Shown piece after piece: positions 18,115 through 26,357 of a stretch of DNA of 64,000 bases. Origin of the DNA: Betaproteobacteria bacterium (GTDB taxonomy: Bacteria; Pseudomonadota; Gammaproteobacteria; Burkholderiales; Casimicrobiaceae); the NCBI GenBank assembly GCA_016717855.1, contig JADKEV010000022.1, forward strand, positions 62,001 through 126,000, given 5' to 3'. Positions within the stretch are counted from its first letter, which is position 1; each line of letters opens with the position of its first letter. The notes under the pieces are model-generated. The model was not told the DNA's origin. It worked only from the letters and a program-made list of their open reading frames with translations, and did no database searches. The position numbers were made by a program, and so were the translations under genes.

Positions 18115-19273
18115 TCTCGAGCGGCTCGCGCAGGAGGCCGCGGCGAACGTTGGTGGTACTACGCCCGCCGCGATGACCCCGAACGAAGCCGAAGTCGCGC
18201 GCGTCCTCCAAATCTGCAACGCCTGCCGCTACTGCGAAGGATTCTGCGCAGTGTTCCCGGCGATGACCCGGCGGCTTGCGTTCGGCAAGAATGACGTGAA
18301 CTACCTCGCGAACCTCTGCCACAACTGCGGCGCGTGCCTGCATGCTTGCCAGTACGCGCCGCCGCACGAGTTCATGGTCAACGTCCCGCAGTCGATGGCG
18401 AAGGTGCGCGTCGAAACGTACGTCGAGTACGCATGGCCGCGAGCGCTGGGAACGCTGTACCGGCGCAACGGGGTCACACTGTCGGTGGCGCTGGCGTTGT
18501 CGCTCGCTCTCTTCCTGCTCCTCGCCGCCGCGCGCAACGGGCCGGCGTGGGGCGAGCCGGCGCAGGGCGGCTTCTATGCGATCTTCCCGCACAACCTGAT
18601 GGTGGCGCTGTTCGCGCCGGTGTTCCTGTTCGCGATCCTCGCGCTCGGCATCGGCGCGGCCCGCTTCTGGCGCAACGAGCGCGCGGGGCCCGTTTCGGGC
18701 GCCGCCCTCGGCGAAGCGGCCGCTGCCGCGGCGACGTTGAAGTACCTCGACGGGGGGCATCGCGACGGCTGCAACGATGAGGACGATCGCTTCACGCAGC
18801 GCCGCCGCGTCTTCCACCAGTTCGCGTTCCACGGCTTCCTGTTCTGCTTCGCCGCGACATGCGTCGCGACGCTGTATCACTACGCGCTCGGGCAGCCGGC
18901 GCCGTACGGATTCCTGAGCCTGCCGAAGCTCCTCGGCATCGTCGGCGGCGTGTCGATGGTGATCGGCTCGCTCGGCCTGTTTCGCCTCAACCTGCGCCGG
19001 CATCCGGCACATCATGACCCCGCGCAGCGCTCGATGGACCGCGGCTTCATGGCATTGCTGTTGCTCACGGCGGCGAGCGGGCTCGTGCTGATGCTGGCCC
19101 ACGACACCGCCGCGCTGCCGCCCCTGCTCTGCCTGCATCTCGGCGCCGTGATGGCGTTCTTCGCGACGATGCCGTACAGCAAGTTCGCGCACGGCGTCTA
19201 TCGCGGTGTGGCGCTGCTCAAGTGGTCGGTGGAGCGACGGCAGCCCAGCCGGCTGCAGCTCACCGAAGATTAG
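18107..19273 (+). CDS. tcuB: Tricarballylate utilisation iron-sulfur/membrane protein TcuB
   Basis: A 388-residue membrane protein. The N-terminal part has two four-cysteine iron-sulfur motifs, CNACRYCEGFC and CHNCGACLHAC. They are followed by about six hydrophobic helices (LSVALALSLALFLLLAA, LMVALFAPVFLFAILALGIG and others) with membrane-facing histidines (FHGFLF, HYAL, LHLGAVMAFF) suited to heme or quinone contact. Known TcuB reoxidises the TcuA flavin and passes electrons to the quinone pool. The start at ATG 18107 overlaps tcuA. No TcuC transporter or TcuR regulator is nearby. Confidence 0.85.
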   Translation: MHDLERLAQEAAANVGGTTPAAMTPNEAEVARVLQICNACRYCEGFCAVFPAMTRRLAFGKNDVNYLANLCHNCGACLHACQYAPPHEFMVNVPQSMAKVRVETYVEYAWPRALGTLYRRNGVTLSVALALSLALFLLLAAARNGPAWGEPAQGGFYAIFPHNLMVALFAPVFLFAILALGIGAARFWRNERAGPVSGAALGEAAAAAATLKYLDGGHRDGCNDEDDRFTQRRRVFHQFAFHGFLFCFAATCVATLYHYALGQPAPYGFLSLPKLLGIVGGVSMVIGSLGLFRLNLRRHPAHHDPAQRSMDRGFMALLLLTAASGLVLMLAHDTAALPPLLCLHLGAVMAFFATMPYSKFAHGVYRGVALLKWSVERRQPSRLQLTED

Positions 19274-19280
19274 GGTCGCT

Positions 19281-19472
19281 TCAGGCCTGCATGGGCACCA
19301 CTTTGCTGGCGGGAGCGTCGGCGTAGCGAGTGCCGACCACAAGCACTTCGACGACTTGGACTGCAACGCCGAGGGCGTGCTGGTGTGCGCTGTCGGCCCC
19401 GAATTTCGCACTGATCTGACTCAAATCGGCAGACTTTGCACTTCGGCTTTCGTGGCCGGCAAGTTGTGCGAT
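19281..19472 (-). other. Open frame of about 63 codons, possible gene remnant
   Basis: Between tcuB and the next Bug gene the minus strand is open without an obvious start, ending ALGVAVQVVEVLVVGTRYADAP and stop at 19281. Its composition looks protein-like, but I recognise no family and there is no ribosome site. It may be the C-terminal scar of a lost gene. Nothing else is visible between 19274 and 19534. Confidence 0.25.
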
Positions 19473-19534
19473 TCACCGACCCTGCGGCCACGTCGCAGGA
19501 ACGAGGCGATGCAACAAAGAGATACCTCCCGTAG

Positions 19535-20503
19535 TCAGGGTTCGATGGTCAGCTTCCGCTCGATGACTACTTTCTTGAAAAGGGCGAAATCCTCGCTTAT
19601 CTCCGCTGCAAACTCGGCCGGCGTTCCACCCACCGGCGACGCTCCGGCATTTTCCAGCTGCTGCCGAACCATCGGATCCTCGAGCGTCTTGCGAACTGCC
19701 GCATTGATCTTGTTGACAATGTCCACGGGCATGCCCTTGGGGCCGATGATGCCGAAGTTAGAGCGTCGATTCATCTGGGGTAGCCCAACCTCGGTAAAGG
19801 TCGGTGTGTCCGGGAGAGCCGCCACGCGTGTTGGTGAGGCAACCACAATGGCATGCAATTGCCCGCCCTTGATAAATGGGAGTATGGAAGGAAGTGCATC
19901 CATCACGATCCCGATCTGGCCACCGACAGTATCTGTTAGCGCCGGCCCGGCACCGCGGTAAGGGATGTGGGTTATGGACACATCCGCCAGGCTCTTGAAT
20001 CGCTCCATTTGAAGATGGCTGATACCACCCGTACCAGACGAGCCGAACGAATGTTTCGTGGGATTTCGTTTCAGTTCATCTACGAATTCCTTGTAGGTCT
20101 TGGCAGGGAACTTAGGATTCACGGCAATCAATGTTGCGGTCGCCGCAATGTCGATGATGGGTGTGATGTCGGACGGACTGTAAGGTGCAGCGGGATTGAT
20201 GGCCGGAATCGTCGCGACCGTTGACAGCGATGAGAGGCCTATTGTGTAGCCGTCCGGGGCCGATCTCAGCACTTCCACAGTGCCCGTCATGCCTCCGGCG
20301 CCGGGCTTGTTTTCGATGATGACGCTTTGCCCCAGATTCGCGCTGAGACCGGGTTCGATAATCCTGGCAATGACGTTAGTTGATCCGCCTACGGCATAGG
20401 GCACGATAAATTTGATGATCTTGTTTGGATAGCTCTGGGCAGAAGCAGAAGCGCCAATAGCCCACAGGCTCAAGGCAATCAGCGATGAAATATAACTTTT
20501 CAT
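19535..20503 (-). CDS. Bug/TctC family tripartite tricarboxylate receptor
   Basis: A 322-residue periplasmic binding protein. Signal peptide MKSYISSLIALSLWAIGASASAQ, then YPNKIIKFIVPYAVGGSTN, IENKPGAGGMTGTVEV, APDGYTIGLS, PYRGAGPAL and ALPDTPTFTEVGLP. The long leader before it contains an alcohol-dehydrogenase remnant and promoter site 8. Its base composition is visibly more AT-rich than its neighbours, suggesting a different origin. It binds a small carboxylate by family analogy. Confidence 0.9.
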   Translation of the reverse strand: MKSYISSLIALSLWAIGASASAQSYPNKIIKFIVPYAVGGSTNVIARIIEPGLSANLGQSVIIENKPGAGGMTGTVEVLRSAPDGYTIGLSSLSTVATIPAINPAAPYSPSDITPIIDIAATATLIAVNPKFPAKTYKEFVDELKRNPTKHSFGSSGTGGISHLQMERFKSLADVSITHIPYRGAGPALTDTVGGQIGIVMDALPSILPFIKGGQLHAIVVASPTRVAALPDTPTFTEVGLPQMNRRSNFGIIGPKGMPVDIVNKINAAVRKTLEDPMVRQQLENAGASPVGGTPAEFAAEISEDFALFKKVVIERKLTIEP

Positions 20504-20548
20504 AACGTCTCCATCTAGTGTAATGAGAAAAGTGCTGTGTTTGTCACG

Positions 20549-20728
20549 TCATATTGATACAGACAGAATTTTGGCGACGGCAACCTCGAACCGCCCCATT
20601 CCGCCTTTCCAGCCGTAGCAGAGGCCAGACGCTTTTGTCTCAGGCACAGCCCAATTGGGACAGGACCCAGGGCCATCAAAGTCCATCAATGCAGGCTTGC
20701 GAACTCTCGAGAAAACAATTCCGCGCAT
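20549..20728 (-). pseudogene. N-terminal remnant of a zinc alcohol dehydrogenase
   Basis: From ATG 20728 the minus strand reads MRGIVFSRVRKPALMDFDGP, then ETKASGLC. This is the start of a medium-chain zinc alcohol dehydrogenase (compare MRGLTF...FP.P.PG and the KASG.C motif that carries the first catalytic-zinc Cys). It then degenerates and stops at 20549 with no body. The start lies 54 bp downstream of promoter site 8. Two other promoters of this class (at 36.1 and 44.0 kb) are followed by the same kind of leader. Confidence 0.55.
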
Positions 20729-20772
20729 GGCATCCCCTTCGAGATTGCAGCGTGTTCTGAGACCTGCCATGT

Positions 20773-20814
20773 CGTCCAGTTGTGATTTCTTGCCTGACGG
20801 TAAGAGGGGCTAAC
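20773..20814 (-). promoter_or_regulatory. Shared promoter-like element, site 8
   Basis: Minus strand: GTTAGCC-CCT-CTTACCGTC, GCAAGAAATCA, then CAACTGGAC; 21 bp between boxes. It is 54 bp before the alcohol dehydrogenase remnant and 279 bp before the Bug gene at 20503. Confidence 0.65.
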
Positions 20815-20919
20815 TGCGCGGGGCAGCCACAGCGGGAACGTCGCGTCGGGAGGTCAGGCTCGAGCGCGACCCCGGCGCAGGGGCCAGGTGCTTCGGCAGG
20901 CGCGACGCCCGCCGCTCCT

Positions 20920-20960
20920 GTCAACTTCGCTTACGCTGCGCAAAGAAAAAGCGTCTGTAC
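20920..20960 (+). promoter_or_regulatory. Shared promoter-like element, site 9
   Basis: GTCAACT-TCG-CTTACGC, CAAAGAAAAAG, then CGTCTGTAC; 21 bp from TTACG to CGTCT. It is 127 bp upstream of the ATG at 21079 and divergent from site 8. Confidence 0.65.
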
Positions 20961-21078
20961 ATCGCACCCGCCCCTCCCACACACTTGTCTTTGCCGTGCA
21001 AGACCACGCCCGGCTGCGAGTGTCGAGACCAATCGACACTTCCCGATGTCCCACGAAACGCAAGTGCGGAGCACTTGA

Positions 21079-22041
21079 ATGATCACCATCCTTCGTAGCT
21101 GTATCGCCGCATCCGTCGCGCTGATGATCTCGTGCGTTGCCTACGCACAATATCCCGACCGACCCGTTCGGCTCGTCATGCCATGGGCCGTCGGCGGGAC
21201 CGGCGATATCCTCATTCGTATCCTGGCAAACAAGATGTCGCAGGACACCGGCAAGTCCTTCATCGTGGAGAACAAGCCCGGCGCCGCCGGACGCATCGGA
21301 TATCAGATGGTCGCCACGACGACCCCCGACGGGTACACGTTTGTCGCGGGTGACGGCGGCTATCCCATGCTTCCGGCGCTCAGCAAATCCCTGCCGTGGA
21401 ACTTCGACACCGCCCTCGTTCCCGTGACCGTCTACGCGGATACGCCGTACGTCATCGTGGTGCCTTCGACTTCGAGCATCAAGACGCTGCGCGGGCTGAT
21501 CGCGGCGGCGAAGCAGGATCCAGGCAAACTTCACTTCGGCTCGTCCGGTACGGGGGGAGCCACGCACATTGCCAGCGAGCTGTTCCTGCAAACCGCGGGC
21601 GTCTCGATGACCCATGTCCCCTACAAGGGCAACGGTGACGCAGTGGTCGGTGCCATCACCGGTGTCATCGACATGCTGTTGACCTCGGTGCCGACTGCAA
21701 TGGGACAGGTCAGGTCCGGCAAGTTGACGGCCCTTGCCGTCACGTCGAAGACGCGTGTCCCGGCATTGAAGGATGTGCCCACGGCGGCCGAAGCGGGATT
21801 CGAATTCGACCTGTCGAACTGGTACGGCATTCTCGCGCCTGCAGGAACGTCCACGCAACATGTGGACTACCTTGTGCAAAGGGTGCGCGAAGCTCTGCAA
21901 TCGGCGCAGGTAAAGGAGGCCTTTGCCGCGCAGGGTGCGGAACCGGTGATCATGAGCACGGCGGAGCATGGGCGGATCATTCGCAATGACGTCGAACGGT
22001 GGGCCAAGACCATCCAGGCCGCGGGCATCAAGTCGGAGTAG
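21079..22041 (+). CDS. Bug/TctC family tripartite tricarboxylate receptor
   Basis: A 320-residue periplasmic binding protein with signal peptide MITILRSCIAASVALMISCVAYAQ. The mature part starts YPDRPVRLVMPWAVGGTGD and has VENKPGAAGRIGY, TTPDGYTFVA, HFGSSGTGGATH and VPYKGNGDAV. It is the first gene of a unit with an MmgE/PrpD gene 63 bp downstream. This receptor-plus-PrpD pairing suggests that the bound solute is the PrpD substrate or its precursor. Confidence 0.9.
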   Translation: MITILRSCIAASVALMISCVAYAQYPDRPVRLVMPWAVGGTGDILIRILANKMSQDTGKSFIVENKPGAAGRIGYQMVATTTPDGYTFVAGDGGYPMLPALSKSLPWNFDTALVPVTVYADTPYVIVVPSTSSIKTLRGLIAAAKQDPGKLHFGSSGTGGATHIASELFLQTAGVSMTHVPYKGNGDAVVGAITGVIDMLLTSVPTAMGQVRSGKLTALAVTSKTRVPALKDVPTAAEAGFEFDLSNWYGILAPAGTSTQHVDYLVQRVREALQSAQVKEAFAAQGAEPVIMSTAEHGRIIRNDVERWAKTIQAAGIKSE

Positions 22042-22104
22042 GAACTCGCATGCTGGCATCGCACGCGCCCCCGGCCGTGCTGCCGGGCCGGCCTCTTTGA
22101 ACTT

Positions 22105-23475
22105 GTGGACCGCCCGACACGACACCTGATTGAATTCACGCTGGACTCGCGCGGCGCGAACCTCGGCGCACGTATCGTCCACGAGTGCAAGCGCCGCCTG
22201 ATCGACAGCATCGGTTGCGCAATCGGCGCGTTCAACGATCAACTCTGCGTCACGTTGCGGCAGATGGCTCGCGATTACCCCGGCCCGCAAGGCGCAACGC
22301 TATGGGGAACGGCCGACCAGACCTCGCCCGAGATGGCCGCCTTCTGTAACGGCGTCATGGTGCCCGTTCAGGATTACAACGACACCTACTTCGTCAGCAC
22401 CGACGGGGCGCACCCCAGCGACATGATCCCGGCGCTCTTTGCGGTCGCCGAAGCCGTGCGGGCCGACGGTCGCTCTCTCATCGTCGCGACGGCTACCGCG
22501 TACGAAATCATGTGCCGCTTCATGCAATCCGTGGACGTCAGCGCCCGCAACTACGATCAGCCACTTTATGCCTCCGCCGCGACGGCGCTTGCCGCGGGCC
22601 AACTGATGGGGCTGTCGGCGCCCGAGCTCGCCCACGCATTGGCGCTTGCAGTGACGCCGAACCTACCGTTACGACAGACACGCAATGGCGAGCTGTCTCA
22701 CTGGAAGGGGTGCGCAACCGCGGATGGAACGCGCAAGGCGATATTCGCCGCCAATCTCGCCTCGCGCGGCGTTACCGGCCCGTCCGACATCTTCGAGGGC
22801 AAGCAAGGAATGTGGTCGGTGCTTGGCGCCTTCGACTGGGCGGCAACGGCCGAATGGCCGGCCATGGCGATGGTGGGATCGACCTATCTCAAGAACCTCC
22901 CCGTCTGCTATCACGCGCAGGCAGCCGCACAGGCCGCCATCCAGCTGCATCCGGCCGTGAGGGGAAAGGACATCGAGGCCGTCGAGATTGCAACCTACGA
23001 CGAGGCGGTACGCATGATCGGGACCGACCCAACGCGATGGCGGCCTCGCTCACGGGAAACCGCGGACCATAGCCTTCCCTTCATTGCTGCGACTTGCCTG
23101 ACGCATGGTGCGGTGGACGCGAGTTCGTTTGACCGTGAAATGCTGGACAAGCCGGAGCTCGTCGAGCTCATGCAGAAGATCCGGGTCACGCCGTCGCCGC
23201 CGCTCACGGCGTTGTACCCGAAGACCGCCCCGGCGCGGGTCGTCGTGCGGACACGCAATGGCGAAACGCTGGCCGAGGAGGTCCACTTCCCGAAGGGTCA
23301 TTCGGCGGATCCGATGAACGATGCAGAGATCGAGGAAAAGTTCACCCGGCTCTGTCGGGTTGTCTGCGGCGAAGGGGCGGCAGCGTCCACTCTCTCCGGG
23401 CTCTGGGACATCGATCGCTGCCCTGACGCCGCGTCGGTCATGCCGAAGCTTGCGGAGATCTGCACGGTCCGCTGA
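22105..23475 (+). CDS. MmgE/PrpD family protein
   Basis: A 456-residue MmgE/PrpD protein starting at GTG 22105. It has the helical N-terminal domain (CKRRLIDSIGCAIGAF, FCNGVMVPVQDYNDTY) and the C-terminal alpha/beta domain (ETADHSLPFIAATCLTHG, IEEKFTRLCRVV). The TADHSLPF motif is the one seen in true 2-methylcitrate dehydratases and cis-aconitate decarboxylases, and is clearer here than in the copies at 4466 and 5987 (KFSLPFC). It probably acts on a tri- or dicarboxylate. Confidence 0.85.
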   Translation: MDRPTRHLIEFTLDSRGANLGARIVHECKRRLIDSIGCAIGAFNDQLCVTLRQMARDYPGPQGATLWGTADQTSPEMAAFCNGVMVPVQDYNDTYFVSTDGAHPSDMIPALFAVAEAVRADGRSLIVATATAYEIMCRFMQSVDVSARNYDQPLYASAATALAAGQLMGLSAPELAHALALAVTPNLPLRQTRNGELSHWKGCATADGTRKAIFAANLASRGVTGPSDIFEGKQGMWSVLGAFDWAATAEWPAMAMVGSTYLKNLPVCYHAQAAAQAAIQLHPAVRGKDIEAVEIATYDEAVRMIGTDPTRWRPRSRETADHSLPFIAATCLTHGAVDASSFDREMLDKPELVELMQKIRVTPSPPLTALYPKTAPARVVVRTRNGETLAEEVHFPKGHSADPMNDAEIEEKFTRLCRVVCGEGAAASTLSGLWDIDRCPDAASVMPKLAEICTVR

Positions 23476-23531
23476 CTTCGTCAGGGGAACCCACCCTCAA
23501 CCTGTGCACTTTTCAGTGGATGCACCTGCCC

Positions 23532-23557
23532 GTCGAGATGGTTTTTCTTTTCTCGAC
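23532..23557 (+). terminator. Possible bidirectional terminator hairpin
   Basis: GTCGAGA and TCTCGAC form a 7-bp stem around a T-rich loop, between the ends of two convergent genes (22105 plus, 23599 minus). There is no U tract after the stem, so the call is weak. Confidence 0.3.
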
Positions 23558-23598
23558 ATAAGTTCTGCTAACGGTGTTCGCTGAGCCTGACGGGTCCG

Positions 23599-24567
23599 TC
23601 ACGGCGAAGGCGGGATACCGGCCTTCTGGAACACGCCGATCCAACGCTTTTGATCGTTGGCGGCGAACTCGGCAAAGTCGTCCAGCCCCTGCTTCGAACT
23701 CGCCGGCCGATATCCGTTCTTCTTGATCTCGTTTCCTCCAGGACCCTCGAGCATTTGATTGATCAGCGCCAGGATTTTCCGGCGCGTTTCGAGTGGAGTT
23801 CCCTTTGGCGCAAATACACCGGTCCAGCCAGCATACTGCTCGGGGAAGACTCCCAACTCCACCAAGCTCGGAACACCGGGAAGGCGCTGGTCGCGTTGGG
23901 TCTGCGTGACTGCAATCGCATGAAGCTTTCCGTCCGTTACCATGGGCATGGCCAACGGCAGGACATCGATGTAGAAGTCGACCCGGCCCGCGACAAGATC
24001 CGGGCGAAGTGCGGCTGCTCCCTGATACGGGACATGCACGCCTTGGACTCCGATTGCAGCCATCATGTGCTGCGACATCACGTGCGAGGTTGTGCCGATC
24101 CCGGAGCTGGCGTAGTTGAGCGACCCCTTCGTTTTCGCATAGGAGACAAACTCGCTCCACGTCGTGACGTTCACCGACTTCGGCACCACGAGCAAATAGT
24201 CCTGATCCATCAGCTTCGCAACAGGGATGAAATCCTTTTCGATGTCATAGGGTGGATTGGCTCTGTTCGCCTTGAGCATCGTCGTCTCGGACTGGGACGC
24301 CACCAGCAACACGGTTCCATCAGCGGCGGCCCGGGTGACGAACGCGGCGCCTACGGTTCCACCAGCGCCCGGCTTGTTTTCCACGATCACTGCAACGGGG
24401 AGCGACTGCTTCATCGAGTTGGCAAGGACGCGCCCGGCCATGTCCGTGTTTCCCCCGGCGGGGTAACCCACCACAAGGGTAACGGTACGTGTCGGCCACT
24501 CGTCTGCGCCAAGGGCCGCACAGGAGATTCCAAACGACAACAAACCCGCAACGCAATGTCTCAACAT
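23599..24567 (-). CDS. Bug/TctC family tripartite tricarboxylate receptor
   Basis: A 322-residue periplasmic binding protein with signal peptide MLRHCVAGLLSFGISCAALGA. The mature part begins WPTRTVTLVVGYPAGGNTD and has VENKPGAGGTVGAA, AADGTVLLVA, VPYQGAAALRPD and LPGVPSLVELGV. It is transcribed alone, divergently from the aldehyde dehydrogenase at 24841, from its own shared-type promoter. Confidence 0.9.
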   Translation of the reverse strand: MLRHCVAGLLSFGISCAALGADEWPTRTVTLVVGYPAGGNTDMAGRVLANSMKQSLPVAVIVENKPGAGGTVGAAFVTRAAADGTVLLVASQSETTMLKANRANPPYDIEKDFIPVAKLMDQDYLLVVPKSVNVTTWSEFVSYAKTKGSLNYASSGIGTTSHVMSQHMMAAIGVQGVHVPYQGAAALRPDLVAGRVDFYIDVLPLAMPMVTDGKLHAIAVTQTQRDQRLPGVPSLVELGVFPEQYAGWTGVFAPKGTPLETRRKILALINQMLEGPGGNEIKKNGYRPASSKQGLDDFAEFAANDQKRWIGVFQKAGIPPSP

Positions 24568-24632
24568 GATGTAGCCTCGATAGAAGACTGTGAGAGGACG
24601 GATGACACCAGTTTCGGGGGAGGGCTCCGGCC

Positions 24633-24675
24633 GGTCAAGACGGAAAACCTGAACCGGTGGTAAGCCGGCGTGAAC
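24633..24675 (-). promoter_or_regulatory. Shared promoter-like element, site 10
   Basis: Minus strand: GTTCACG, four bases, CTTACCA, then CGTCTTGAC; 21 bp from TTACC to CGTCT. The spacer A-tract is replaced by GGTTTTC. About 75 bp before the ATG at 24567 and back to back with site 11. Confidence 0.5.
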
Positions 24676-24700
24676 ACTGCCTTGCAGTCCGCGTCCTCGC

Positions 24701-24743
24701 GTAACGGGAACTTACGGCGCGGGCCAGAAAATCCGACTCGCAC
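24701..24743 (+). promoter_or_regulatory. Shared promoter-like element, site 11
   Basis: GTAACGG-GAA-CTTACGG, CCAGAAAATC, then CGACTCGCA; 22 bp from TTACG to CGACT. About 107 bp upstream of the ATG at 24841. A GTG start at 24670 would place this element inside the coding region and is rejected. Confidence 0.6.
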
Positions 24744-24840
24744 TCTTGCGACGAAGGAAGACAATTTCAGGTTGCGGCAACCGTTGCGTGCGCCTCGGTT
24801 CAGGCGTGACATTCAGCCAACCATTTCATTCGGAGTTCAC

Positions 24841-26322
24841 ATGCACAACACTCGGGAGCAGATGCGCGCAGGGCTCTTGAAGAACAACCCGCACGAGGGT
24901 CGCATGTCGATCGGAGGCCGACTGGAGGAGAGTTCCGGCGGCTGGATCGAGTGCACCAATCCGGCGGATGAGAGCTGCATCGGCAAGGTGCCGCGGGGCA
25001 CGGCAGACGACGTGGAGCAGGCAGTGCAAGCCGCGGAGGCCGCGCAACCGGACTGGGCTGACCTGCCCGTTGCCCGCCGATCGCAATATCTGATGAAATT
25101 CGCAGACGCAGTTGCGGATCGCGCGGATGACCTGCTCGTCCTCGAGGTTGCCGATTCCGGCAATTCGATCACCGGCATGAAAGGCGACGTGGACGCCTGC
25201 ATCGAGCGCCTGCGCTACTTCGCCGGCCTTGGGTACGAGCTCCAGGGAGCGACGATTCCGGGTAGCCCGGATCGATTGAGCCTGACGGTGCGGGAACCCT
25301 ATGGCGTCGTCGGCCGGATCGCCGCTTTCAATCATCCGCTGGCAATGGCGGTGAACGGGCTGGCCTCGCCACTGATGGCGGGCAATGCGGTGGTGCTGAA
25401 ACCCTCCGAACAGTGTCCGCTTTCGGCGACGCTGTTGGGCGAGATCGCGAACGCGGTGCTCCCGCCGGGAGTGGTCAACATCGTGACCGGCGACGGAACG
25501 GTCGGAAGCGCGCTCGTTCGGCATCCGCGGGTCAAGCGCCTGTCGTTCGTCGGTTCCGTGCGCACCGGGCTAGCGATCCAGCGGTCCGCGGCCGAGGTGG
25601 CCGTCAAGGCTGTTTCCCTGGAGCTCGGCGGGAAGAATCCGTTCATCGTGTTTCCGGACGCCCCGCTCGACACGGTGGCGGAGGCGGCGGTCATGGGCAT
25701 GAACTTCATCTGGCAGGGACAGTCGTGCACCTCGACCAGCCGGCTTTTCGTCCATGACGCGATCTACGACGCGGTCGTGGAGCGGGTTGCGGCAAAGGCC
25801 GCGGGCATCCGCGTCGGCGACCCTTTCGAGTGGACGACCCAGATGGGGGCGATCATTTCGCGGGCGCAGCTCGAGAAGGTCGAGCAGTACGTGGCGCTCG
25901 GCCAAGCCGAAGGCGCCCGGCTGGTTACTGGTGGGCGGCGGCCGGCGGGCCCGGAGTTCCAGCACGGGTTCTGGTACCAGCCCACCGTGTTTGCGGACGT
26001 CACGCGGGACATGCGCATTGCCCGCGAAGAGATCTTCGGCCCCGTGCTGTCCATCCTGCGCTGGTCCGACGTCGACGACGTCGTGGCAATGGCCAATTCG
26101 GTCGAATTCGGCCTCACGGGGGCAGTGTGGACCCGGGACATTTCGGTTGCGCTTCGCACCGCCCGCCGCCTGCAGACCGGGTATGTCTGGATCAACGGCG
26201 TGGGCACGAACGCGCGCGCCGTCCCTTTTGGTGGGTACAAGAACAGCGGCGTGGGGCGCGAGCGGGGGCTCGAGGAGTTGTATTCCTATACCGAGGAGAA
26301 GTCGCTCCAGATCTTCCTGTAG
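24841..26322 (+). CDS. Aldehyde dehydrogenase
   Basis: A 493-residue NAD(P)-dependent aldehyde dehydrogenase. NAD-binding region FNHPLAMAVNGLASPLMAGN and KPSEQCPLSATLL, catalytic Glu in ELGGKNPF, catalytic Cys in WQGQSCTSTSR, and C-terminal PFGGYKNSGVGRERG are all in place. It resembles betaine-aldehyde-type enzymes of broad aldehyde range. A GMC alcohol oxidoreductase lies convergently downstream, so the alcohol-to-aldehyde and aldehyde-to-acid steps may be linked. Confidence 0.9.
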   Translation: MHNTREQMRAGLLKNNPHEGRMSIGGRLEESSGGWIECTNPADESCIGKVPRGTADDVEQAVQAAEAAQPDWADLPVARRSQYLMKFADAVADRADDLLVLEVADSGNSITGMKGDVDACIERLRYFAGLGYELQGATIPGSPDRLSLTVREPYGVVGRIAAFNHPLAMAVNGLASPLMAGNAVVLKPSEQCPLSATLLGEIANAVLPPGVVNIVTGDGTVGSALVRHPRVKRLSFVGSVRTGLAIQRSAAEVAVKAVSLELGGKNPFIVFPDAPLDTVAEAAVMGMNFIWQGQSCTSTSRLFVHDAIYDAVVERVAAKAAGIRVGDPFEWTTQMGAIISRAQLEKVEQYVALGQAEGARLVTGGRRPAGPEFQHGFWYQPTVFADVTRDMRIAREEIFGPVLSILRWSDVDDVVAMANSVEFGLTGAVWTRDISVALRTARRLQTGYVWINGVGTNARAVPFGGYKNSGVGRERGLEELYSYTEEKSLQIFL

Positions 26323-26332
26323 CGAAACGGGC

Positions 26333-26357
26333 ACCCGGCAAGAGTGTCGCGCCGGGT
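26333..26357 (+). terminator. Possible terminator hairpin between convergent genes
   Basis: ACCCGGC and GCCGGGT form a 7-bp GC stem with an 11-base loop in the 34-bp gap between the aldehyde dehydrogenase and the convergent GMC gene. No U tract follows. Confidence 0.3.

Larger units (their letters stand above)
20504..21078 (-). other. Divergent control region with two promoter elements and a gene remnant
   Basis: This 575-bp stretch separates two divergent Bug receptors. It carries promoter site 8 (minus), site 9 (plus) and, downstream of site 8, the N-terminal remnant of a zinc alcohol dehydrogenase. No intact gene is supported. Confidence 0.6.
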
